A DNA stretch of 64,000 nt from the NCBI GenBank assembly GCA_021323635.1, contig JAJPKQ010000004.1:124001-188000 (forward strand), read 5' to 3'. The notes below the pieces were generated by a model that was not told where the DNA came from, did no database searches, and saw nothing but the letters and a program-made list of their open reading frames with translations. This document shows positions 18,558 through 27,331 of the stretch, piece by piece. The position numbers were made by a program, and so were the translations under genes. Position 1 is the first letter of the stretch. Each line of letters begins with the position of its first letter. Source of the stretch: a bacterium (lineage in GTDB: Bacteria; Actinomycetota; Thermoleophilia; Solirubrobacterales; Solirubrobacteraceae).

Positions 18558-18870
18558 GCGCGCCCGCACAGCTGAAAATCAAACAGATGTCCACCCTCCG
18601 CAGGCCGCAGCGGCCGATCTGCATTAGAACATGCGTTCAACGCTGCTTGCACAGCTACAGCTTCACCTGGTCCGTCCGATATTGGAAGCAGCCGGAGACG
18701 AAAGGCCTCATCGAGATCCTCGAGGAACCGGCGCATAGGACTTGAGCAGTTGCTTCCGGCCTAATAGCCGGTCATCACAACAACATATCTCCTCCCCTCT
18801 CCTCCCCTCTAGCAGCCGCTCAAGCAAACAGACACCGGGGCATCATCTTCCCTGCAGGTCCCGGATCAGC
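18558..18870 (+). other. Intergenic region with a possible 52-codon ORF
   Basis: Between ppx and a strong terminator there is no established gene. A 52-codon frame from ATG 18587 to the stop at 18743-18745 ends in a plausible-looking YSFTWSVRYWKQPETKG segment but lacks a good ribosome site and any family match. Further on is a polypyrimidine tract (18790-18812) and a small hairpin (CCGGC-CTAATA-GCCGG at 18753-18768). The terminator beyond implies something is transcribed rightward here, possibly a small RNA. Confidence 0.3.
18627..18638. promoter_or_regulatory. Possible LexA/SOS box
   Basis: GAACATGCGTTC is a perfect GAAC-N4-GTTC palindrome, the core of the actinobacterial SOS box. It stands alone, with no recognised damage-response gene next to it, and could occur by chance. 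Confidence 0.35.
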
Positions 18871-18905
18871 AGAAGGGCCGCTCCCCGGAGCGGCCCTTCT
18901 TCTTG
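18871..18905 (+). terminator. Strong intrinsic terminator
   Basis: A perfect 14-bp stem (AGAAGGGCCGCTCC / GGAGCGGCCCTTCT) is followed by TCTTG on the + strand. It lies 310 bp after ppx and 120 bp past the end of the convergent ThDP-enzyme gene, so it may serve both strands; the better T-tail is on +. Confidence 0.8.
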
Positions 18906-19022
18906 CCCGCTCATACATCCGCGGTCCTCCTCTCCCGCGCCGACGCGATCAGACTCGACCGATCAGCCAGCCGCCTGCCCCGTCCGCGAGCGCGCCCAGC
19001 GGCAGATCTGGCCGGCGCGCCC

Positions 19023-20702
19023 TCAGGCGAGGTTGGCCTTGCGCGGATAGGCGATCGAGGGATCGCAGAGGACGTTCACGAGCGCCGGCTGATCGGCGGC
19101 AAATGCCCGCTCCAAGGCGCCCCGCAGCTGGTCGGGGCGCTCGACCAGCTCGCCGTGGCCGCCCAGCGCGCGCACGACCTCGTCGTAGCGGACGCCAGGG
19201 CGCAGCTCCGCGGCCACCGAGTAGCCGTAGACGAACTCCATCGGGTGCTTCTCAAGCCCCCAGATGCCGTTGTTGCCCATCACCGCGACGACCTTTGCGC
19301 CGTGGCGGATCAAGGTATCGAACTCCATCCCGGAGAAGCCGAAGGCGCCGTCGCCGAGCAGCAGCACGACCTGCGCCCCCGGACGCGCGAGGGCGGCGGC
19401 AAGCGCGTAGCCCGGGCCGGCGCCCAGGCAGCCGAAGGGCCCCGGGTCAAGCCAGCAGCCAGGCTGGTAGGAGTCGACCAGCCGTCCGGCGTAGGAGGCG
19501 AAGTCGCCGCCGTCGCAGATCACGATCGCGTCGCGCTCGAGCATCGCCGAGAGCTCGGCGTAGATGCGCATCGGATGCAGCGGCGCGCGACCGTCAGAGA
19601 GCCCGACATGCTCGCCCTCGCGCGCCTCACGCTCCTCCTCTGCAAGCTCGGCAAGCCAGCGCTCGCTCGCCAGCGCGCCGCCGGCGGCGGCGCGCAGCGC
19701 TGCGAAGGTCTCCTCGAGCGGGCCGTAGAGCTCCGCTGCGACCGCGCGCGTGGGCGGGCGCGGCGGCTCGGCGACATCGATCGTGATGATCTCCGTCTGC
19801 GCGCCGAAGGCGCCCCCGAAGCCCAGGCGGAAGTCCATCGGCACGCCTACGACCAGGGCGACATCCGCCTCCTTGAGCGCTGCCGAGCGCGTCCGTGAGC
19901 GGAAGAGCTCGTGGTCTGCCGCTACGCAGCCGCGCGCCAGGCCGTTGAGGTAGACGGGGATGCGCAGCTCCTCGATCAGCGCCAGCAGCCCGCCCTCGCC
20001 GTGGCCCCAATAGAGGTCCGAGCCGGCCATCACCACCGGACGCTCCGCCCCGCGCAGCAGCTCGCCGGCGCGCTCAAGAGCGCGGGCGTCTGCGTGCGCG
20101 TGGGCCTCATGGATGCGGCCCGGCGCAAGCTCCTGCGGCTCGGGAGCCTCCATGAAGACATAGTCGAGCGGGAAGTCCAGGAAGGCCGGTCCGCCGTGCG
20201 CGCGCTGCGCCGCAGCGATCGCCTCCTCCATCAGCTCCGGGATCTCCGCGGTGGACTCGGCGGTGCGCGCAAGCTTTGTCAGCGGTCGCACGAACGGGAT
20301 GTGGTCGATCTCCTGCAGCGAGCCTTGGCCCCAGCGTCCGGCGGGCGCTCGACCGCCCAGCGCCAGCAGCGGCGAGTGGTTCGCCTGCGCGGAGGCGAGC
20401 GCGCTGATCCCGTTGGTCACGCCCGGCCCTGCGGTCAGCGCGCAGACCCCCGGCCGGCGGGTCACCTTCGCATGGCCCTCGGCGGCAAAGGCGGCGGTGG
20501 ACTCGTGGCGCACGTCGACGATCGGGATCTGCTCCTTCACGCAGCCGTCGTAGATGGAGAAGAGGTGCCCGCCGGAGAGCGTGAACAGCGGCCCCAGGCC
20601 GTGCGCCTTGAGGCGCCGTGCAACGAGGTGGCCGCCGTGGTAGCGGGCCTGCTCATCGCTCTCCGCGCGCAGATCCTGACCGCTTGATCGCGTGCCTGCC
20701 AT
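19023..20702 (-). CDS. Thiamine-diphosphate enzyme, acetolactate synthase-like (IlvG type)
   Basis: 559 aa. The three-domain ThDP layout is clear. The N-terminal Pyr domain has [15 protein letters not shown] and the catalytic Glu in [12 protein letters not shown]. The central domain has a Rossmann-like region. The C-terminal PP domain contains [16 protein letters not shown]...[12 protein letters not shown], the GDG-N-N Mg/ThDP motif. The start closely resembles the mycobacterial IlvG-like group, annotated as acetolactate synthase but not proven to make acetolactate. No ilvN regulatory-subunit gene is adjacent, so an alternative such as a 2-hydroxyacyl-CoA lyase-type reaction is possible. It is divergent from the sigma-factor gene. 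Confidence 0.8.
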   Translation of the reverse strand: MAGTRSSGQDLRAESDEQARYHGGHLVARRLKAHGLGPLFTLSGGHLFSIYDGCVKEQIPIVDVRHESTAAFAAEGHAKVTRRPGVCALTAGPGVTNGISALASAQANHSPLLALGGRAPAGRWGQGSLQEIDHIPFVRPLTKLARTAESTAEIPELMEEAIAAAQRAHGGPAFLDFPLDYVFMEAPEPQELAPGRIHEAHAHADARALERAGELLRGAERPVVMAGSDLYWGHGEGGLLALIEELRIPVYLNGLARGCVAADHELFRSRTRSAALKEADVALVVGVPMDFRLGFGGAFGAQTEIITIDVAEPPRPPTRAVAAELYGPLEETFAALRAAAGGALASERWLAELAEEEREAREGEHVGLSDGRAPLHPMRIYAELSAMLERDAIVICDGGDFASYAGRLVDSYQPGCWLDPGPFGCLGAGPGYALAAALARPGAQVVLLLGDGAFGFSGMEFDTLIRHGAKVVAVMGNNGIWGLEKHPMEFVYGYSVAAELRPGVRYDEVVRALGGHGELVERPDQLRGALERAFAADQPALVNVLCDPSIAYPRKANLA

Positions 20703-20806
20703 AGCAGCGCGACTCTAGCGACTGGCGAGGGCCGCAGCGTCGCGCTCGCGCGCAAGCGCCGAGCGCAAGCGCGCAGATGCGCAACTTGGCGCTGTTATGG
20801 TGCTTT

Positions 20807-20828
20807 AAGGGGTTGCAAGCAATCCCTT
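20807..20828. promoter_or_regulatory. Near-perfect palindrome before the sigma-factor gene
   Basis: AAGGGGTTGC-AA-GCAATCCCTT forms an inverted repeat with 10-bp arms and one G/T mismatch, 7 bp before the presumed start codon at 20836 and just after a TATGGT box (20796-20801). It could be an operator or an mRNA hairpin controlling translation. Confidence 0.45.
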
Positions 20829-20835
20829 GGTTGCC

Positions 20836-22662
20836 ATGGAGGTAAGCTCGTTTCGACACCCCGCCCTGCCCGCGCGCAGCGCCTCGGCAAGCCTGCTGCG
20901 GCTGGCCTCCGATGAGCGGTTGATCGCGCTCACGCGCCGCGGCCATCAGCGCGCGTTCGAGGCGATCGTCCACCGCTACCGCGCCCGCCTGCTTGCCTTC
21001 TGCCGCCACCTGCTCGGCTCGCGGGAGGATGCCGAGGATGTGCTCCAGGAGGTGTTCGTCGCAGCCTTCAACGCCATCATCGCCGACGAGCGCCCGATCA
21101 ACGTGCGCCCCTGGCTCTACCGCATCGCCCGCAATCGCTGCCTCAACCAGCTGCGGCGGGCGAGCGCCACGGGCGTGGACTCGATGGACATCTTCCTGGC
21201 AGACAACGGCCAGTCGGTGAGCGAGCGGATCCTCCAGCGCGAGCAGTTCCGCTCGCTGCTCGCCGACATCAGCGCCCTCCCTGAGACCCAGCGCACCGCG
21301 CTGCTGCTGCGCGAGATCGACGCGCTCCCCTACGAGCAGATCGCCGATGTCATGGACACGACCATCCCATCCGTGAAGTCGCTGCTCGTGCGCGCCCGCG
21401 TCGCGCTTGCCGAGGCCGCCGAGGCGCGCGCACTCTCCTGCGGGGAGGTCAGGGTGCAGCTGGGCGAGGAGGCCGAGGGGCTTACGAAGCTGAGTGCCCC
21501 CGTCCGCCGCCATCTGCGCAGCTGCGACCGCTGCCGCGCCTTTCGCAAGCAGCTCAAGCACAACGAGCGTGTGCTCAGCGCGGTGCTGCCGGTCGGCCTC
21601 TTTGCGCTCACCCAGCGGCTTCTGCTCGGCCACCTCTCATCCACGACCGCAAGCAGCGCCGGCGGGGCATACGCCTCCGGAAGCGCGAGCGCCGCCGGTG
21701 GGGCGGTAGCCGGGGCAACTGCCTCGACGGGAGGGATCGCGGGCCTTGGCTCGCTCGCCTCCGTCGGCGGGGGCGCGATCGCAACGAAGGCGGTCGCTGG
21801 CCTTGCGGCCGCAGCGCTGATCACCGCCGGCGCGGTTGCCGCCGAAAGGACGATCCACAGCTCACCCCCGCAGCGCCACCAGCCACGGGCGCTTGCGACA
21901 GCTGCTCCGCCCACAGCGACCCCCCTGCTGACCACGATCGCAGGCGCGCACCCGACGGGAGAGGGCGCGCGACACAGTGTGAGCAGCAAGGCGCCCGGTG
22001 GCGCAGCGGCAAGCGGCAAGCGGCCGCTGAGGAGCGCAGCGAGCGCGTGCGCAGCAGCGCTCGTCGATCGCAGCGGCCGCAGCCACAGCACCGCAGGCTC
22101 CGCGCAGGCCGACGCCCACAAGCTTCGCGTTGCAACATCGCACCGCGGCGCACCTGCCGGCCGCCGCTCCGCGCCCTGCACCACTTCCGCCGGCGACACG
22201 CACGCCGGCGGAAGTGCTCACGCAACCACGACGCTTGGCGGCGGGCACTCGGGAACCGGCCCAAACGCACGCACCAAGAGCACCATCTCGACAAGCGCAC
22301 CATCCACCTCCTCGCTCAGCACCTCCTCAACCTCCTCCTCATCATCATCGAGCTCGTCAAGCACCGCTGAGAGCACATCCACCGGCTTGCGCCCCCCACA
22401 TGCGAGCGCCGGCTCCGGTGCGCGCGCGGCCGGCACCGAAGGCGGCGGGGAAACGATCGAGGTCATCACCTCCAGCTCTGCGCTTCCGCCGCCTGCCGAA
22501 GCTCCCGCCACCGGCAAAGTAGGCGCGGCCGGAACAGGCACAGGCGGCGAAGGCACGTTGCCGACCACGACCGCTGAAGGGCCCGGCGCCCCTGCGCCTG
22601 CCGGCAACGGCGGCACGCCCGCGCCCGCTGAAGCCGAAGGCGGGAGCACCCCGGCGCCCTAG
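20836..22662 (+). CDS. ECF sigma factor fused to zinc-finger, membrane segment and Ser/Thr-rich tail
   Basis: 608 aa from ATG 20836 (a TTG at 20827 is the alternative). Residues 25-105 are sigma region 2 (ALTRRGHQRAFEAIVHRYR, then EDAEDVLQEVFVAAFNAI...RPWLYRIARNRCLNQLRR). Residues 135-195 are sigma region 4 (LPETQRTALLLREIDALPYEQIADVM...SVKSLLVRARVAL). Cys202 and His226-x3-Cys230-x2-Cys233 resemble an anti-sigma zinc finger. A hydrophobic segment at ~316-336 could cross the membrane. The last 270 residues are Ser/Thr/Ala/Pro/Gly-rich with a poly-Ser run, likely outside the cell. Sigma and anti-sigma functions thus appear joined in one chain; no separate anti-sigma gene is adjacent. Confidence 0.8.
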   Translation: MEVSSFRHPALPARSASASLLRLASDERLIALTRRGHQRAFEAIVHRYRARLLAFCRHLLGSREDAEDVLQEVFVAAFNAIIADERPINVRPWLYRIARNRCLNQLRRASATGVDSMDIFLADNGQSVSERILQREQFRSLLADISALPETQRTALLLREIDALPYEQIADVMDTTIPSVKSLLVRARVALAEAAEARALSCGEVRVQLGEEAEGLTKLSAPVRRHLRSCDRCRAFRKQLKHNERVLSAVLPVGLFALTQRLLLGHLSSTTASSAGGAYASGSASAAGGAVAGATASTGGIAGLGSLASVGGGAIATKAVAGLAAAALITAGAVAAERTIHSSPPQRHQPRALATAAPPTATPLLTTIAGAHPTGEGARHSVSSKAPGGAAASGKRPLRSAASACAAALVDRSGRSHSTAGSAQADAHKLRVATSHRGAPAGRRSAPCTTSAGDTHAGGSAHATTTLGGGHSGTGPNARTKSTISTSAPSTSSLSTSSTSSSSSSSSSSTAESTSTGLRPPHASAGSGARAAGTEGGGETIEVITSSSALPPPAEAPATGKVGAAGTGTGGEGTLPTTTAEGPGAPAPAGNGGTPAPAEAEGGSTPAP

Positions 22663-22754
22663 CGGCGCCATCCTCGGCGCCGTGCAGCCGCGCGCGGAGT
22701 GCAGGCGGCGTCGGCCACGCCCCCACCGACCACGTGTCGGGCAGCCGAGGGCAG

Positions 22755-23489
22755 CTAGCCGATCGCAAAGGAGCGCAACGGCCCTGACAGCGCCCCGGTT
22801 GTGCCCAGCGACAGCGCTGCGGTTGCGCTGAAGTGGCCGGGTCGGACGCGTTCAAGCAGCGTCAGCAGCAGTGCTGAGCGCGGATGGCCGGAGCCCGGTA
22901 TCAACCAGATCACCCGGCCGTAGAGCGGATCACCGGCGAGGCGAGCGATGAAGGCGATCGCGTAGGTGCTCACGTGGTAGTAGATCGTGGTCGGCGGCAG
23001 TTCTTCCCAGGCGCCGAAGGCGTCCGTGCGCACCGGGCCCTCGCCTACCAGGCTGAAGCCGCCGAAGCGGGGGGCGAGCACCTTTTCGACATAGCGGTCC
23101 GCCGCGAGCGGCAGCACGCCGGTGACCGAGCCCGAGTAGGGAGGCAGCGCCAGGCTTGAGACCGCGAATGAGCCCTCGAGCGCCCCATGTGCGTAGCGGG
23201 CGACGCGCACCTCCCCGCCGGCTTCAGGTGCGATGCGGCGCAGCCCCGCAGCGGAGAAGGAGAACGGGATCGGTCCCGCCGCGTAGCTGATGCGCCCTCC
23301 GCCGAGCGTGACCAGCGCCACGCCGAGGAACACGCAGCAGAGCGCCAGCGCCGCCAGCGCAAGCGCACGCGCGCGGCGCCCGCAGCGCCGCCAGCGGGCG
23401 AGAGCGAGCGCGCCGAGCGTCGGGCCGCAGCCCTCGCGCAGAGGGAGCGAGAGGGCGCTCGCCCGCGCACCGTGCCGCGCAGCGCTCAT
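22755..23489 (-). CDS. Membrane-anchored protein of unknown function
   Basis: 244 aa. A basic N-terminus is followed by one strong hydrophobic helix (ALALAALALCCVFLGVALVTLGG, residues ~41-63), so most of the protein is predicted outside the membrane. The external part has no cysteine motif or catalytic signature that I recognise; it contains a FGAWEELPPTTIYYHVSTYAIAFIA stretch. It begins 7 bp after the stop of the stand-alone RAM-domain gene and is the last gene of a leftward three-gene operon. A role linked to those genes is only guessed. Confidence 0.6.
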   Translation of the reverse strand: MSAARHGARASALSLPLREGCGPTLGALALARWRRCGRRARALALAALALCCVFLGVALVTLGGGRISYAAGPIPFSFSAAGLRRIAPEAGGEVRVARYAHGALEGSFAVSSLALPPYSGSVTGVLPLAADRYVEKVLAPRFGGFSLVGEGPVRTDAFGAWEELPPTTIYYHVSTYAIAFIARLAGDPLYGRVIWLIPGSGHPRSALLLTLLERVRPGHFSATAALSLGTTGALSGPLRSFAIG

Positions 23490-23495
23490 CCGCAG

Positions 23496-23777
23496 CTAGC
23501 CTCCGATCGAGAAGAGGCGCTCGATGTCATGGCGGGAATGAACCGCAAGCGCAACCATCGTGCGCGTGCGCGTCACGCCGGGCAGCTGGCCGATCTGCCC
23601 GGTCACGACATCCGCCAGCTGCTCGGGGTCGCCCACTCGGACGATCGCCACAAAATCCCATTCGCCGGTCACCGAGTAGGCCTCCGCGACGCCATCGATC
23701 CCCGCAAGCACCTCGCCGAGGCGCGGCAGCGCGTCGCGCTCGGCCTCGATCAGCACTATCGCATGGGTCATCGCCAT
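23496..23777 (-). CDS. Stand-alone Lrp/AsnC ligand-binding (RAM) domain protein
   Basis: 93 aa starting at ATG 23777, which overlaps the stop of the hydrolase gene by one base (TGATG). The sequence AIVLIEAERDALPRLGEVLAGIDGVAEAYSVTGEWDFVAIVRV is the alpha/beta RAM fold of Lrp/AsnC regulators with the usual Gly-Asp-(Tyr/Trp)-Asp turn, but there is no helix-turn-helix. Such short proteins bind amino acids or assemble into rings and may modulate full-length Lrp proteins. No partner regulator is nearby. Confidence 0.85.
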   Translation of the reverse strand: MAMTHAIVLIEAERDALPRLGEVLAGIDGVAEAYSVTGEWDFVAIVRVGDPEQLADVVTGQIGQLPGVTRTRTMVALAVHSRHDIERLFSIGG

Positions 23778-24493
23778 CAGGGCGAATACGTCTCCCCCGG
23801 GGCAAGCACGGCCACGCTGGCAGCGCCGCTCGTCTCGACGTCGGCCTTGAAGGCCTGGGCGTCGGTCGTGATCGGCGGGAAGGTGTCGTAATGGCAGGGG
23901 ATCACAGTGCGCGCGCCCACCAGCGCCGCTGCGCTCACCGCGTCGAAGCGATCCATCGTGTAGTGGCCGCCGATGCACATCAGCGCCACATCGATCTGCG
24001 CCGGCGCCTCCCACCCCGCCGCACGGGCACCGCTGCGCGCAAGATCGTTAGCCAGCCGCAGATCGCCGAACAGGCCGGTGTCGCCGAGGTGGTAGATGAC
24101 CTTGCCGCCGATGCCGATGATCAGCCCCGCCGGGGTGTTGACGGTGCCCTTTGGCGTCGTCGAGGTGTGCCACGCCGGCACCAGCTTGACGAAGCCCCAG
24201 TCGAGCAGGACCGTGCCGCCCAGATTGGGGTCGTGCACATGCTCGATCCCCTCAGCTGCAAGCTCATTGGCGATCTCCACTATCGCCACCACCGTCGATC
24301 CGCAGCGCTTTGCGATCGTCACGGTGTCGCCGAAGTGGTCCGCATGGCCGTGGGTGAGCAGGATCGTCTGCGGGGAGAGCTCCTGCTCGCCCACAGCAGC
24401 CTTCGGGTTGCCGGTCAGGAACGGGTCCACGAGCACCGTGGCGTCGCCCTCACGCAGCTCGAAGGCTGCGTGGCCGAGAAAACGAATCTCCAT
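23777..24493 (-). CDS. UPF0173 metal-dependent hydrolase (metallo-beta-lactamase fold)
   Basis: 238 aa from ATG 24493, placed 9 bp after an AGGGCGG site; a GTG two codons earlier is also possible. MEIRFLGHAAFEL opens the protein, LLTHGHADHFGD is the His-x-His-x-Asp-His zinc motif, LGDTGLFGD gives the bridging Asp, and VIPCHYDTFPPI the last His. Length and motifs fit the YtkL/UPF0173 family, whose substrate is unknown. First gene of the operon with the RAM-domain and membrane proteins. Confidence 0.9.
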   Translation of the reverse strand: MEIRFLGHAAFELREGDATVLVDPFLTGNPKAAVGEQELSPQTILLTHGHADHFGDTVTIAKRCGSTVVAIVEIANELAAEGIEHVHDPNLGGTVLLDWGFVKLVPAWHTSTTPKGTVNTPAGLIIGIGGKVIYHLGDTGLFGDLRLANDLARSGARAAGWEAPAQIDVALMCIGGHYTMDRFDAVSAAALVGARTVIPCHYDTFPPITTDAQAFKADVETSGAASVAVLAPGETYSP

Positions 24494-24599
24494 CTTCACC
24501 GCCCTTCTGTCGTTGCGCTATGCCGATGCTCTGCCCCTGCTCGGCCGAGCCGGCGCAGGCACCCGTCACGATATCGGCAGCGCGCGCTCCTCGCCACGG

Positions 24600-25388
24600 T
24601 CAGGCGGCGGCCCTGACCAGCCCGGCGCCCGCCCCGAACAGCGCTCCTGCAAGCAGGCCGATCACGGCGGCGGTCCAGCTCGCGCCGGGGACCACAAGCG
24701 GGATCAGCAGCAGCACGATCGCAAAGGCACCCACGCCCAGCACGTCCACATCGCTGTCGGAGCCGGCGACTGCAGCGCGCAGCTCGGGCAGCGACCACGC
24801 CGCGAGCAGCGCCAGCGCGCCTGCGCTCGCTCCGCTCATCAGCGGGTGCGGGTAGATCGCAAGCGCCACCAGCGCAGCCGCCGCCCCCGATCCCAGATAG
24901 AGCGCCGCAGCAGCGCCCCAGCCGTAGCGAGACTCCACCAGCGAGCCGAAGATCGCGGCGGCACTCAGCGTAACCACGCCATAGATGAAGAGGCCAAGAC
25001 CCGCATGCTGGTAGGCGAGCTGGTAGGTGAGCAGGCGCCACCAGTCCCCGTGCAGCGGCCCTGCGATCAATAGCTTCTCGATCGGCACTGCGCCTGCTGC
25101 GCCGAGGATCCAGATCAGGACGCTGCCCGCGACGATCCCCGTGGTGAGTACCGGAAGCCCTCGGGCGCGCTCGCTCACGCCCAGCGGGGCCAGCACGACG
25201 CGCAGATTGATAGGCGAGCGGCGGCGGTGCGGAGCGAGACGCCCTCGACCTTCACCCAGTCGCTCGCGCGGGAGCTTGGGCGCCCGCTTGCGCAAGCGCC
25301 CGCCGCAGTAGGGGCACTCGGTGATATACGGGCTGACCTCGGCACCGCATTGCTTGCAGACAACGAACAGGTCGGCACCCGAAGACAT
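24600..25388 (-). CDS. Zinc-ribbon rhomboid-like membrane protein, probably inactive
   Basis: 262 aa. A short zinc ribbon (CKQCG...CPYCGG, residues ~11-30) and a basic linker precede about six hydrophobic helices. The topology and WWRLLTYQLAYQHAG are rhomboid-like, and MSGASAGALALL corresponds to the Gly-x-Ser catalytic loop. The His of the catalytic dyad expected in the last helix is missing; that position reads SWTAAVIGLLAGALFG. The protein is therefore probably a pseudoprotease with a cytosolic zinc ribbon. It is divergent from the DUF2090 aldolase gene and followed 100 bp later by the hydrolase operon. Confidence 0.7.
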   Translation of the reverse strand: MSSGADLFVVCKQCGAEVSPYITECPYCGGRLRKRAPKLPRERLGEGRGRLAPHRRRSPINLRVVLAPLGVSERARGLPVLTTGIVAGSVLIWILGAAGAVPIEKLLIAGPLHGDWWRLLTYQLAYQHAGLGLFIYGVVTLSAAAIFGSLVESRYGWGAAAALYLGSGAAAALVALAIYPHPLMSGASAGALALLAAWSLPELRAAVAGSDSDVDVLGVGAFAIVLLLIPLVVPGASWTAAVIGLLAGALFGAGAGLVRAAA

Positions 25389-25615
25389 CGGACTTCCATT
25401 CTAGTTCACCGCGCTTTTGGATTCGGGCCCTCGGAAGCCGCCACGTCGGCTCCGCGGCAGGGACGCGCAGCGCCTGCGGCGCCGCACCATGCGCACTGCG
25501 CGCTCCTCGCAAGCGCGCTAGAGTCCGTCCCGGCGTGTCCCCTGCCGACGCGCCCGCCGCCCGCGTGCCATGGGCATGCGATGCGAAGACAAGCGCTTAG
25601 CAAAGGAGTTGACCG

Positions 25616-26554
25616 ATGACAGTTGGCTATAACCATCCGCTCTTCATTCTTGCCTTCGACCACCGCGGCTCATTCCAGAAGAAGTTCTTCGGCATCGAAG
25701 GCGAGCCGAGCGCGGAGCAGACGCAGAGGATCGCCGACGCCAAGCACCTCATCTTCGAGGGGATGCAGCGGGCGATCGCGGAGGGCGCCGAGGTCGCCAG
25801 CTGCGGCGTGCTCGTCGATGAGCAGTTTGGCTCGAGCATCCCCAGCGAGGCGCGCAGCCAAGGGCTCACGCTGGCGATGCCCGTCGAGCGCTCCGGGCAG
25901 CCGCTGTTTGACTTCGAGTACGGCGAGGACTTCGCTGCGCATATCGAGCGCTTTGCGCCGGACTTTGCAAAGGTGCTCGTGCGCTACAACCCCGACGGCG
26001 ACGCCGAGGGCAACCGTGCCCAACTGCAGCGCCTCAAGCGCCTCTCGGACTGGCTGCGCGCGGACGGCGCCAGCCCGCGGCCGCGCTTCCTCTTTGAGCT
26101 GCTGGTGCCCGCCGAGCCCGCTCAGCTCGAGGCGGTCGGGAGCTCAAGCGACCGCTACGACGCCGAGCTGCGCCCCGAGCTGATGCGCCGCGCGATCGCC
26201 GAGATCCAGGATGCCGGGGTGGTCGTCGATGTCTGGAAGATCGAGGGCGTGGAGCGACGGGAGGACTGCGAGATGCTCTCCGCTCAGGCGCGCTCCGGCG
26301 GTCGCGACGGCGTCGCCTGCGTGGTGCTCGGACGGGGCGCAAACGCCGAGAAGGTCGACGAGTGGCTGCGCCAGGCGGCGCCGGTGCCCGGCTTCATCGG
26401 ATTTGCGATCGGCCGCTCGATCTGGTGGGACCCGCTGAAGGAATTCGTCGACGGGCAGCGCGAGCGCAGCGACGCAGCGGCGCAGATCGCCAGCAACTAT
26501 CTGCGCTTCCGCTCCGTCTACGACGAGGCCAAGCGCGGGGCTCAGGTCGCCTAG
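25616..26554 (+). CDS. DUF2090-family aldolase-like protein
   Basis: 312 aa with AAAGGAG seven bases before ATG 25616. LFILAFDHRGSFQKKFFG opens the protein and is typical of the DUF2090 domain, the TIM-barrel portion found at the C-terminus of IolC-type fusion proteins and related to 2-deoxy-5-keto-gluconate-6-phosphate aldolase. Later strands (KVLVRYNPDG, FLFELLVPAE, VVDVWKIEGV, CVVLGRGAN, GFAIGRSIWWDPL) mark the barrel, with Lys in DVWKIEG a candidate Schiff-base residue. It stands alone here without other inositol genes, so the true substrate is open. The small membrane protein gene follows by 15 bp. Confidence 0.8.
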   Translation: MTVGYNHPLFILAFDHRGSFQKKFFGIEGEPSAEQTQRIADAKHLIFEGMQRAIAEGAEVASCGVLVDEQFGSSIPSEARSQGLTLAMPVERSGQPLFDFEYGEDFAAHIERFAPDFAKVLVRYNPDGDAEGNRAQLQRLKRLSDWLRADGASPRPRFLFELLVPAEPAQLEAVGSSSDRYDAELRPELMRRAIAEIQDAGVVVDVWKIEGVERREDCEMLSAQARSGGRDGVACVVLGRGANAEKVDEWLRQAAPVPGFIGFAIGRSIWWDPLKEFVDGQRERSDAAAQIASNYLRFRSVYDEAKRGAQVA

Positions 26555-26569
26555 GTCAGGGGCAGGGCG

Positions 26570-26818
26570 ATGGCGGCATTGCGCATGCGCCGCTCGCTCG
26601 CCGAGCTCGAGGCCGAGTTCGCGCGCGAGATCTCCCGCGAGCGGCGGCGGCAGGAGCAGCTGCAGCGCAGCGCCGCAAAGCGGCGCCTGCACCGTGAAGT
26701 GCACCGCCGTCGGCGTCAGGGCTCGCTGCGCTTCTTCGTGCTCGTGCTGACCATGATCACCACCGCCCTGGCGGTCACGGCGGCGATGTTCACCACGCTC
26801 TACCTGCTCCTCTCCTAG
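26570..26818 (+). CDS. Small single-pass membrane protein with basic coiled coil
   Basis: 82 aa from ATG 26570. Residues 8-50 are strongly charged and alpha-helical ([20 protein letters not shown]), likely a coiled coil, followed by a very basic patch and one membrane helix ([27 protein letters not shown]). Co-directional with the aldolase gene 15 bp upstream. Its last 4 bp overlap the end of convergent csrA. Function unknown. Confidence 0.65.
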   Translation: MAALRMRRSLAELEAEFAREISRERRRQEQLQRSAAKRRLHREVHRRRRQGSLRFFVLVLTMITTALAVTAAMFTTLYLLLS

Positions 26819-27084
26819 CGCTCTTCGCTCAACCGCCGCAGCTCGTCGGCGACCTCCGTCGCCCCTTCGGCGACCCCCTCGTCGCCCAGCTTGCCGGATT
26901 GCTCGAGCTCGCCCTCGGCCTCCTGGCTTTGAATCTCCAGGTAGATCTCGGTCCGGTAGACCGGGATATTGCCAGGGGCTTCGATCCCGATTCGGACCTT
27001 GTCGCCGACCACCGCAAGGATTGAGACCTCGATGTCGTCACCGATCATGATGCTCTGATTGGACCTGCGCGTCAGTACCAGCAT
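26815..27084 (-). CDS. csrA: CsrA-like translational regulator with acidic tail
   Basis: 89 aa from ATG 27084, which matches the canonical [18 protein letters not shown] start; a GTG two codons earlier is possible. The RNA-binding core is complete: [26 protein letters not shown], with the conserved Arg in VYR. CsrA dimers bind GGA motifs in mRNA 5' regions. Typical CsrA ends near 61-70 aa; here ~30 extra acidic residues (Glu/Gly-rich) follow. CsrA is uncommon in actinobacteria and often goes with flagella and FliW, but neither appears here. Confidence 0.92.
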   Translation of the reverse strand: MLVLTRRSNQSIMIGDDIEVSILAVVGDKVRIGIEAPGNIPVYRTEIYLEIQSQEAEGELEQSGKLGDEGVAEGATEVADELRRLSEER

Positions 27085-27331
27085 CGTCACCGCCTCGCTT
27101 TGATTCCCGGGGGCCCTAGCGTCACAGCAGCCCGCCTGTTGCTGTCAGGGTTTTGGGTACGGCTGATCCGAGCTGCCGCCTGGCTGCCACCCGCCGTGCC
27201 GTCTTCCCTCGCCTCATTCGTCAAGCATAGTCACACCCGGCACGGAAAGTCGGCCTCGCGATTGCGCTTGCAAGAGCGCGCCTGGCGCATCGATCGCGGA
27301 GGCGCGGCGATGTAATAGTCTCTGCCCCAAG

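Noticed and set aside
18497-18736. Reverse-strand 79-codon frame after ppx
   Set aside because: It overlaps the ppx end antisense and has no ribosome site or recognisable motif.
27091-27331. Riboswitch or c-di-GMP leader near csrA and the 27332 gene
   Set aside because: No conserved aptamer core such as the GEMM pattern could be recognised.
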